From Planctomycetaceae bacterium (GTDB taxonomy: Bacteria; Planctomycetota; Planctomycetia; Pirellulales; Pirellulaceae), in contig WFWZ01000319.1 in NCBI GenBank assembly GCA_015490875.1, positions 1 through 40,853 of the forward strand: DNA of 40,853 nt, given 5' to 3'. The translations under genes were made by a program, and so were the position numbers. The notes under the pieces were generated by a model that was not told the DNA's origin, ran no database searches, and saw only the letters and a program-made list of their open reading frames with translations. This document shows, in pieces, positions 35,485 to 40,853 of this stretch. The stretch's first letter is position 1. Each line of letters begins with the position of its first letter.

Positions 35485-36677
35485 AACACGTACACCTTTA
35501 CCAACTCGCCTGCCGCCACACCCTTCGCCTCGCGCAAATCCACCAGCGCATCGGCCTCAGCAAGCACACGTTGATCAACCGACCCCTTCCATGGAAGCAG
35601 TCGCACCGCGTCGCGACCTACCAGCTTCGCCGGATGAAGCGTCCGCCGACTTCCGTGGTACGCGAAGTCTTCGGCCACCGTCCGCTCCTGCCACCGATCG
35701 ACAAGCCCGCGACCGCTCAGATGATCGAGTGTCCTGCGAACGAAGAGTTCGTAGCAGACCCACGAGCTGACGGGATTCCCGGGAAGTCCGAAGACGAACG
35801 TCGGCGGCGAGCCCGGTCGGACGCCGAAAAAGACCGGCTTTCCGGGCTTGAGTCGCACTCCGTGAAAGACGGGTTCCACGCCCAACCCCGCCAGCGTGGC
35901 GGGAACCAAGTCGCGGACACCGGCCGAAACACCGCCGGACAAGAGCAGCACGTCGTGCTGGAGCCCCCGGCCGATTCGCGCCGCCAGTTCTTCCGCCTTG
36001 TCTGCGGCGACTCCCAACTGGCTCACGTGAGCCCCATCCCGCTCGGCCAGGGATCCCAGTAGCGGCGCGTTCGTATTGCGAATCTGCCCTGGACCGGGAA
36101 GATCTGTCGGTGACACGAGCTCGTCACCTGTGGAGAGGACGGCGACTCGAGGCGGCCGATGCACGCCGACGCGCGCGGCTCCGACCTCGCAGAGCAACCC
36201 GACGTGGTGTGCCGCGACCGTGGCACCGGCCGACATCACCGTCTCGCCTCGTTGCGTGCAGAACCCCTGCTCCATCAGATTCGCCCCTGCCGAGACGGTG
36301 CCCTCGAAGAGGACTTGATCGCCTTCTCGCCGTGTCTGCTCGACCGGAACGACCGCATCGGCGCCTTGAGGCAACGGAGCGCCGGTCATGATTCGCACCG
36401 CTGTTCCCGTTTCCAGGGGTTGCTCCGGAACCGCACCCGCAAGGATCTCACCACGGATCGGCAAGGCGACACCCGGCTCCACATCGCCGCTCGAGACGGC
36501 ATAGCCGTCCATCAAGGCCTTGCGATAGGGAGGCACATCGATGTCACTGACCACCGATTCGGCCAAGACTCGCCCCACCGCTTGTTCGATCCGGAGTTCG
36601 ATCGGTTCGAGCGCCGACGAAGCGGAGGCGGCATCGATCTGTTCCCACGCCTGTTCGATTTCGATCAGCTTTCCCAT
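35481..36677 (-). CDS. moeA: Molybdopterin molybdenumtransferase MoeA, 398 aa
   Basis: MoeA inserts molybdate into adenylated molybdopterin to give the molybdenum cofactor. Family motifs are present: SDIDVPPYRKALMDGYAVSS, AVRIMTGAPLPQGADAVVPV, STGDELVSPTDLPGPGQIRN, LLLSGGVSAGVRDLVPATL, RLKPGKPVFFGVR and FGLPGNPVSSWVCYELFVR. Length is normal (about 400). ATG 36677 is preferred over GTG 36689 because GGAG lies at a usable distance and the family starts there; it overlaps the preceding gene by 13 bases. Its end overlaps lnt. No other molybdenum-cofactor gene is in the window. Confidence 0.94.
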   Translation of the reverse strand: MGKLIEIEQAWEQIDAASASSALEPIELRIEQAVGRVLAESVVSDIDVPPYRKALMDGYAVSSGDVEPGVALPIRGEILAGAVPEQPLETGTAVRIMTGAPLPQGADAVVPVEQTRREGDQVLFEGTVSAGANLMEQGFCTQRGETVMSAGATVAAHHVGLLCEVGAARVGVHRPPRVAVLSTGDELVSPTDLPGPGQIRNTNAPLLGSLAERDGAHVSQLGVAADKAEELAARIGRGLQHDVLLLSGGVSAGVRDLVPATLAGLGVEPVFHGVRLKPGKPVFFGVRPGSPPTFVFGLPGNPVSSWVCYELFVRRTLDHLSGRGLVDRWQERTVAEDFAYHGSRRTLHPAKLVGRDAVRLLPWKGSVDQRVLAEADALVDLREAKGVAAGELVKVYVL

Positions 36678-37297
36678 CCCGGTTCGCACTCCGTGGCGAT
36701 TGGGTTGTGCGGTTCCTCGCGCCCCAAGAACCGCGCCAACAGGCGGTGGCCGACTTCAGTCAGAAAACTTTCGGGGTGGAATTGCCACCCTTCCAGCGGC
36801 AGCGATCGATGCCGCACGGCCATGATTTCTTGAATGCCGTGAGGCCCTTCACTCCATGCCGTCATCTCCAGCTCCTCAGGGAGCGAATCGGGGTCGATCA
36901 CAAGGCTGTGGTAGCGAGTGGCGACGAAGGGACTGGGGAGATCGCCGAGCCATCCTCGACCTTCGTGGTAAATCAGATCGGTTTTGCCGTGCATCAGTTG
37001 CCGAGCTCGAACGATGCGAGCCCCGAATGCTTGCCCGATCGATTGATGCCCGAGGCACACTCCCAGAATGGGAAACCGCCCGGCCAGCCGCCGAACCGCC
37101 TCGACCGAGATCCCTGCCTCGGCCGGGGTGCACGGACCAGGTGAGATGATCATGCGCTCAGGAAGCCATGTCTCGATCTGGTCGACCGTCACCTCGTCGT
37201 TGCGGACGACCCGCATCTCGAGCGACGGATCGATTTCCCCCAACCGCTGCACGAGGTTGTACGTGAAGGAGTCGTAGTTGTCGATGATCAGGATCAT
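36665..37297 (-). CDS. Glutamine amidotransferase of anthranilate / aminodeoxychorismate synthase, 210 aa
   Basis: The enzyme releases ammonia from glutamine for chorismate amination, in tryptophan (TrpG) or folate (PabA) synthesis. The start MILIIDNYDSFTYNLVQRLG is typical. The catalytic triad is Cys81 in ILGVCLGHQSIGQAFGA, His174 and Glu176 in GWQFHPESFLT. RMIISPGPCTPAEAGIS is the oxyanion region. TrpG and PabA cannot be told apart from sequence, and many bacteria use one for both. The partner (trpE/pabB) is not nearby. It heads a minus-strand operon with moeA and lnt. No good Shine-Dalgarno is seen before ATG 37297. Confidence 0.9.
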   Translation of the reverse strand: MILIIDNYDSFTYNLVQRLGEIDPSLEMRVVRNDEVTVDQIETWLPERMIISPGPCTPAEAGISVEAVRRLAGRFPILGVCLGHQSIGQAFGARIVRARQLMHGKTDLIYHEGRGWLGDLPSPFVATRYHSLVIDPDSLPEELEMTAWSEGPHGIQEIMAVRHRSLPLEGWQFHPESFLTEVGHRLLARFLGREEPHNPIATECEPGWES

Positions 37298-37466
37298 GCG
37301 AATTTTTGACGCCCATCTTCGGCCGCGGGTCGTGCGCAAGAAGGAGATCGTCCTCCCAGGTTCTCGACTTTTTGGTATCATAGTCATCAGTCCCTTGACT
37401 GCGGGAGGGGACGCCGTCCCGTGACGGTTGTGAGATTTTACCTGCAATCCGAATCTGCCGATTGCC

Positions 37467-38459
37467 ATGAACTGCTTTGCCACCCCCCATGGACTTCGCT
37501 GCGGCGCCGTGTGGACGGCCGGCATTTTGCTGCTGCTTACCTCTGCTTCCACTCGAGCCGACGAGCCGATGACAGCAGGTTCCTTTGATCCCTTCGCCCC
37601 CGCGGCCCCCGAAGGAGCTCGCACGTTCGTCGAAGCGACCTGGGTTCGACCGGAACGCCCCTACGCCTTCCACCACGACGCGCCGCTCCACGCCGAAGAG
37701 AAGCTGGAGGAAGAAACGGACGCGTATCGTGTCTACCGCGTCGAGTTCGATGGTTCGAAAGGGGACCGCGTTCCCGGATATCTTTACATTCCGAAGGACA
37801 AGGCAGCCCAGCATCCTGCCGTGCTATTGCAATACGGCTCGGGCGGCCACAAGAAGACCGATTATATCGTCCTGATTGGTCGGCTCTTCGCCGAAGCCGG
37901 TTTCGTTGTGCTGACGATCGATTCGCCTGGACGTGGCGAACGGAAAAAGCCTGGTGACAAGGAACCGGCACTCGGTCTGGCCGATCGTGATCGTTTTACG
38001 CACTACCTGGCCGATTATGCTCGAGCCGTCGATTACCTCGAGTCCCGTTCGGAAGTCGATCGCCGTCGGATCGGTTACGTGGGGATCAGTTGGGGAGCCA
38101 TCACGGGGATCGTCTATGCGGCTCACGATGAGCGCATTCGTGCTGTGGCGTCGCTGGTGGGAGGAGGGCGATTTCTCGCCGTCCTCTCGGGGGCCGGTCG
38201 CGATGAAGCGACGCGCCGCCGGTCGCTCGACCCGGTCGACCATGTCCGGCTGATTGAACCTCGACCTCTTTTGTTGCTCAACGTCAAGCGGGATCAACTG
38301 GTGCCACTCCCGTTCAGTACCGCGCTGCACGACGCGGCGGGACCTTCGGCCAAGAAAGTGTGGCTCGATACCGACCACTACTTCCGACACGTCGACATTC
38401 GCAAAGTCGTTCGAGAAGAAGTGATCGCGTTCATGAGACATCATTTGGACAAAGATTGA
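37467..38459 (+). CDS. Secreted alpha/beta hydrolase (dienelactone-hydrolase-like), 330 aa
   Basis: The protein has a signal peptide (about 1-31; TAGILLLLTSASTRA) and an alpha/beta-hydrolase fold of the acetyl-xylan-esterase/dienelactone-hydrolase sort. The oxyanion region is LLQYGSGGHKK, the second acid-strand loop VVLTIDSPGRGERKK, the nucleophile Ser208 in YVGISWGAITG, Asp276 in LLLLNVKRDQLVPLP and His304 in LDTDHYFRHVD. So all three catalytic residues are present. The substrate cannot be told; a cell-envelope or polysaccharide ester is likely for an exported enzyme. It is divergent from the amidotransferase gene across 169 bases, which should hold both promoters. Confidence 0.85.
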   Translation: MNCFATPHGLRCGAVWTAGILLLLTSASTRADEPMTAGSFDPFAPAAPEGARTFVEATWVRPERPYAFHHDAPLHAEEKLEEETDAYRVYRVEFDGSKGDRVPGYLYIPKDKAAQHPAVLLQYGSGGHKKTDYIVLIGRLFAEAGFVVLTIDSPGRGERKKPGDKEPALGLADRDRFTHYLADYARAVDYLESRSEVDRRRIGYVGISWGAITGIVYAAHDERIRAVASLVGGGRFLAVLSGAGRDEATRRRSLDPVDHVRLIEPRPLLLLNVKRDQLVPLPFSTALHDAAGPSAKKVWLDTDHYFRHVDIRKVVREEVIAFMRHHLDKD

Positions 38460-38529
38460 GCCACGCTTGTCTTTTTCTCTGCGTTCTCCGCGTCTTGGCG
38501 AGAGAAAGGCCTCGCGCGAAGGCGAAATG

Positions 38530-38767
38530 TCTCGCGCAAAGGCGCCAAGACGCAAACAGTTGTTTTGGGTGATATGGCCATCCTGTTTACATTCTTTCCC
38601 CCTTTGCGTCTTCGCGTCTTGGCGCGCAACTGAAACAGGTCTCGCGCAAAGGCGCCAAGACGCAAAGAGTTGTTTTGGGTGATATGGCCATCCTATTTAC
38701 ATCCTTTCCCCCCTTTGCGTCTTCGCGTCTTAGCGCGGAACAGAAACAGGTCTCGCGCAAAGGAGCA
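38530..38767. repeat. 110-bp tandem repeat with GCGCAAAG-type inverted arms
   Basis: Unit 1 (38530-38639) and unit 2 (38640-38750) are nearly identical, differing at about five positions plus one extra C, and a third copy is cut off after about 17 bases (38751-38767). Each unit begins TCTCGCGCAAAGGCGCCAAG, passes through TTTTGGGTGATATGGCCATC and ends with a reverse-complement arm TTTGCGTCTTCGCGTCTT. A decayed copy lies at 38469-38525. The arms belong to the same family as those at 26 kb. It occupies the whole gap after the hydrolase gene; there is no gene between 38460 and 38817. Confidence 0.92.
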
Positions 38768-38817
38768 AATCCCGATCCGGCGCCGTTGGCATCGCAACTC
38801 GACTCGTGGCTCACGTC

Positions 38818-39162
38818 CTACGTTGTAACGTACTCCACCTCAGAACGCAATTGCCGGATCGCCTCGACGAACCGCCACGGTCGGTTCCCGAAGTTGCTCG
38901 TCAGCCAGAACCCCTTCCCGTCGCGAGTCACCAGGAGGTACTTTTCACCGAACGAGTCGTGGCGAATGGCCGCCAGTTCGTCCAGAGCCAGGTCGAAACT
39001 ATCTCCCAACGATGGAAGCTGGGAGTCGACTTGCGGAACGCCGCCAAGAACCCAATTTTCCAGCGCAGTTTCTCCTCCACCCCCAGTCTGCCTTGACCTG
39101 CCGCCGACCGAGCGAATAATGCCGACAGCCGCCTCGCCGTACTCGCCTCGTTCCCCGATCAT
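38818..39162 (-). CDS. Hypothetical protein, 114 aa
   Basis: The C-terminal 65 residues look like a small folded domain: GDSFDLALDELAAIRHDSFG, EKYLLVTRDGKGFWLTSNFG and RPWRFVEAIRQLRSEVEY, with an alternation of strands and a final helix. The N-terminal part is Gly-rich and of low complexity. The start is uncertain: ATG 39162 (MIGERGEYGE) is used; the frame is open further up but with poor composition. No family is recognised. It is divergent from the secreted gene at 39180, with only 17 bases between the starts. Confidence 0.5.
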   Translation of the reverse strand: MIGERGEYGEAAVGIIRSVGGRSRQTGGGGETALENWVLGGVPQVDSQLPSLGDSFDLALDELAAIRHDSFGEKYLLVTRDGKGFWLTSNFGNRPWRFVEAIRQLRSEVEYVTT

Positions 39163-39179
39163 TCCCTCGTTGCTTCGCG

Positions 39180-39962
39180 ATGATCCTCCCTTGGTATTCC
39201 GCTTCCCGTTTCGGCCTCTTGGTCGCGATCCTGGTCGCACTGGGCGGCTCGGCCATGCAAGGCGCCGAGGACTCGGAACAAATCGGCGCGTTCGGGCAAG
39301 AACATGCCTCGGTCGAATCGCTTGACGGAGTCCTCGCCGACGTCCTCCGTGAGGTCCTTGCGTCGCCTTATGTCGACGAAAAGAAATGGGGACGCAAGAA
39401 AAACCTTACCGTCGGCGTCCGGCTCGAGCGGGACGGTGTCGTCCTCCGGCCTCGCCGTCGTCGCAAGCAAGTCAACCACGGCGAGTGGGAACGCTATGAA
39501 ATCCGACTCGACCCCAACCACCGCGATGACCTAAAACTGCAAACGGTGGCCGTGAGGCGGGGATCGGAAACGAAGGCCGGACATGGCGTCGAAGTCGACG
39601 CGAGACTCGAGCTGCCTTTAACCATGCAAGGTCGGTTCGCCAATTGGCGGCGAGGCGTCCAGCTCTATAGCATTGAACTGCATGCGTCGGCCGTGGCCAA
39701 AGTCGATTTCACGGCGCGCGTCGAAGCCGTTGTTCACGCTTCCACCTTTCCGCCTCACGTTGAACTCCGGCCTCGCGTCACTCGCATCAACGTCGAACTC
39801 GTCGATTTTCGGCTGCACAAGGTCAGTAACGTCCAGGGTTCCCTCGTACGCCCCTTGGGAAAGCTACTCGAAGACGTCGCCAATCGACAATTGAAGAAGC
39901 GTCAAGAAAAACTCGTCGAGAAAGTCAACCGAAAACTCGACCAGAAGTTTTCGTCACGCTGA
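39180..39962 (+). CDS. Hypothetical secreted protein, 260 aa
   Basis: A signal peptide (SRFGLLVAILVALGGSAMQG, about 9-29) is followed by an acidic spacer and a body with clear beta-strand alternation (VGVRLERDGVVLRPRRRR, YSIELHASAVAKVDFTARVE, VTRINVELVDFRLHKVSNVQ), then a lysine-rich amphipathic C-terminal helix (VANRQLKKRQEKLVEKVNRK). The layout suggests an exported beta-sandwich or tubular lipid-binding-type protein, but no family is recognised. ATG 39180 is the first start and puts the signal peptide at the right place. The stop is followed after 23 bases by the convergent FliN-like gene. Confidence 0.65.
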   Translation: MILPWYSASRFGLLVAILVALGGSAMQGAEDSEQIGAFGQEHASVESLDGVLADVLREVLASPYVDEKKWGRKKNLTVGVRLERDGVVLRPRRRRKQVNHGEWERYEIRLDPNHRDDLKLQTVAVRRGSETKAGHGVEVDARLELPLTMQGRFANWRRGVQLYSIELHASAVAKVDFTARVEAVVHASTFPPHVELRPRVTRINVELVDFRLHKVSNVQGSLVRPLGKLLEDVANRQLKKRQEKLVEKVNRKLDQKFSSR

Positions 39963-39985
39963 ATGATCCAGGCAGGGGACGAACG

Positions 39986-40354
39986 TTACGCGTTGTCGCT
40001 CTCGTGCTCTTGTTTCGCACGCGTCCCCTGGACACGCGCAAAGCGTTCGGCCGGCAGGACAATCGACGAAATGCGAATGCCGAAGCGGTCGCCCACTTTC
40101 ACCACTTCGCCTTCGGCAATCGGATGATCGCCGATCATCAGTTGGACCGGCTCGTCGTACCGCTGAGAAAACTGCACCATCGACCCGGGAGCCAACTCGA
40201 GGATCTCCCCGAGCGGCATTTTCTTTTCCGCCAGCCGCACGGCCAGGTCGACGTCGATCTTGAGCAGGCTGCGGATGTATTGCGGAAGTCGCTTCCAGCG
40301 ATCCTCCTCGCTCCCCGGCGTGTCGGCGGTGCTGGTTTCCGTCGCGGTGGCCAT
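39986..40354 (-). CDS. FliN/SpoA-domain protein, 122 aa
   Basis: The SpoA domain (about 28-105) reads SLLKIDVDLAVRLAEKKMPL, GEILELAPGSMVQFSQRYDE, PVQLMIGDHPIAEGEVVKVG and RFGIRISSIVLPAERFARV. This is the pattern of flagellar motor switch protein FliN and the related YscQ/SpaO type III secretion proteins, which form the cytoplasmic C-ring. Length fits FliN (about 110-140). No other flagellar or secretion gene is in the window, so it is isolated here. ATG 40354 is chosen; a TTG three codons upstream is possible. Ribosome site is weak. Confidence 0.85.
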   Translation of the reverse strand: MATATETSTADTPGSEEDRWKRLPQYIRSLLKIDVDLAVRLAEKKMPLGEILELAPGSMVQFSQRYDEPVQLMIGDHPIAEGEVVKVGDRFGIRISSIVLPAERFARVQGTRAKQEHESDNA

Positions 40355-40450
40355 GGCAAACAACCGGATTGAACTCTTGGTAAAGGCGCACGAACTCCCC
40401 CATTTCCCCTATCGACCAGGTGCCTCGCCAACTTGGGCAAAATTGGGCAT

Positions 40451-40829
40451 ATCAACCACGAAAGACTGGGTATATCAACCACGAAAGACACAAAAGACAC
40501 GAAAGACAGGAAAAGGTTTATAGCATGTGAGAAGAAGAGGCGGGAGTTCATCTACAGGACGCAAGTTGTGAGATCGCGTGGGATCCTATGTGGTCATTCG
40601 CGTCAACAGCGAGTGGTAACGAATCGCCCCGGTGACCGCCCTTGCTCCTTTACCGCCCCTTTCGTGTATTTCGTGTATTTAGTGGTTGTATTCGGGGAGA
40701 ACCACGAAAGACACGAAAGACACGAAAAGGGTGAAGGGGTGTGAGCGGATGGGTCGGGGGGTGATCGACAGGGAAGAGTTGTCAGATTGCGTCAGATCCT
40801 ATGTGGTCATTCCTCTCAACGCCGAATGG
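40451..40829. repeat. CCACGAAAGACAC-type repeats and a 130-bp direct repeat
   Basis: ACCACGAAAGAC-type runs occur at 40455, 40478 and 40701, and in reverse (TTTCGTGTATTTCGTGTATT) at 40660-40686, so arms at 40659-40686 and 40701-40729 can form a hairpin. Beyond the runs, copy 1 (40478-40616) and copy 2 (40701-40829) share a tail: 40565-40616 and 40778-40829 are both 52 bases and equal at 42 positions, including ATCCTATGTGGTCATTC without a mismatch. The tail of copy 2 lies inside a possible gene start; copy 1 has stops in that frame. Confidence 0.85.
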
Positions 40830-40853
40830 GCACAGCTCGTCCGTTGGCCGCTC
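40749..40853 (+). CDS. Possible start of a gene running out of the window (partial)
   Basis: From ATG 40749 the frame is open to the end of the window for 35 codons and reads MGRGVIDREELSDCVRSYVV followed by IPLNAEWAQLVRWPL, which has normal protein character. No family can be named from so little. GTGAGCGG just upstream is a poor ribosome site. The segment SYVVI.LN.EW is also present in the earlier repeat copy (40585-40616) but there it is flanked by TGA and TAA, so the earlier copy looks like a decayed duplicate of this gene's 5' end. Confidence 0.35.
   Translation, partial: MGRGVIDREELSDCVRSYVVIPLNAEWAQLVRWPL

Noticed and set aside
38530-38767. CRISPR array
   Set aside because: The units are 110 bp, contiguous and repeated as a whole without variable spacers, and there are no cas genes.

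Overview
The window looks like chromosomal DNA from a GC-rich planctomycete, probably of the Pirellulales type. The basis is gene content rather than any search: a DUF1559-like pilin-type protein with an ENPYESPK start, a paired DUF1552 and PA14/DUF1592-family cytochrome c set, a membrane-anchored squalene-cyclase-like protein, a SYLF-domain protein with an Ala/Gly-rich linker, and several families of A/G-rich inverted repeats between genes. GTG and TTG starts are used by core genes (rpsP, lnt, gyrA).

Layout. 1-4.7 kb: the end of an upstream gene with a Lys/Arg-rich tail, small membrane and secreted proteins of unknown function, a 965-bp stretch without a convincing gene, a DUF1559-like protein and a convergent DUF2306-like membrane protein. 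4.9-10.4 kb: a frameshifted YdeI/OmpD-type remnant, an HxlR regulator, an RbsC-like sugar permease with an unusual 120-residue insert, its lipoprotein binding protein, and a convergent GH32-like secreted glycosidase. No transporter ATPase is present. 10.7-19.1 kb: initiator tRNA-Met with its terminator, the squalene-cyclase-like protein, a Tat-exported sialidase-like beta-propeller, a di-haem cytochrome c peroxidase, and the DUF1592/DUF1552 pair. 19.4-24 kb: pncA-pncB for NAD salvage, a SYLF protein and NhaA. 24.3-26 kb: rpsP-trmD-rplS without rimM. 26.2-30.7 kb: ugd-cutA and gyrA, all on the minus strand. 31-32.5 kb: a thioredoxin-fold gene interrupted by an in-frame TGA exactly at the active site. 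32.5-37.3 kb: a minus-strand run of trpG/pabA, moeA, lnt, a coiled-coil membrane protein and a small membrane protein. 37.5-40.4 kb: a secreted alpha/beta hydrolase, two hypothetical proteins and a FliN-like SpoA protein. The right end holds repeats and the start of a gene that runs out of the window.

The most interesting object is the gene at 31013-32458. Two open segments in the same frame are separated by one TGA in the context GCLT-TGA-PPF. This resembles the deiodinase GSCT-U-PPF and fits a CxxU redox motif. A potential hairpin with a G-first three-base loop lies about 25 nt downstream, where a bacterial SECIS element is expected. It is best read as a previously unannotated selenoprotein with a C-terminal DsbD-alpha-like segment and a further small domain. 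No selA, selB or tRNA-Sec is in the window, so this needs a check elsewhere in the genome. Secondary leads are the GH32 protein lacking the usual acid/base Glu, the permease insert domain, a GyrA with two GyrA-box motifs and altered quinolone positions, and three repeat families.
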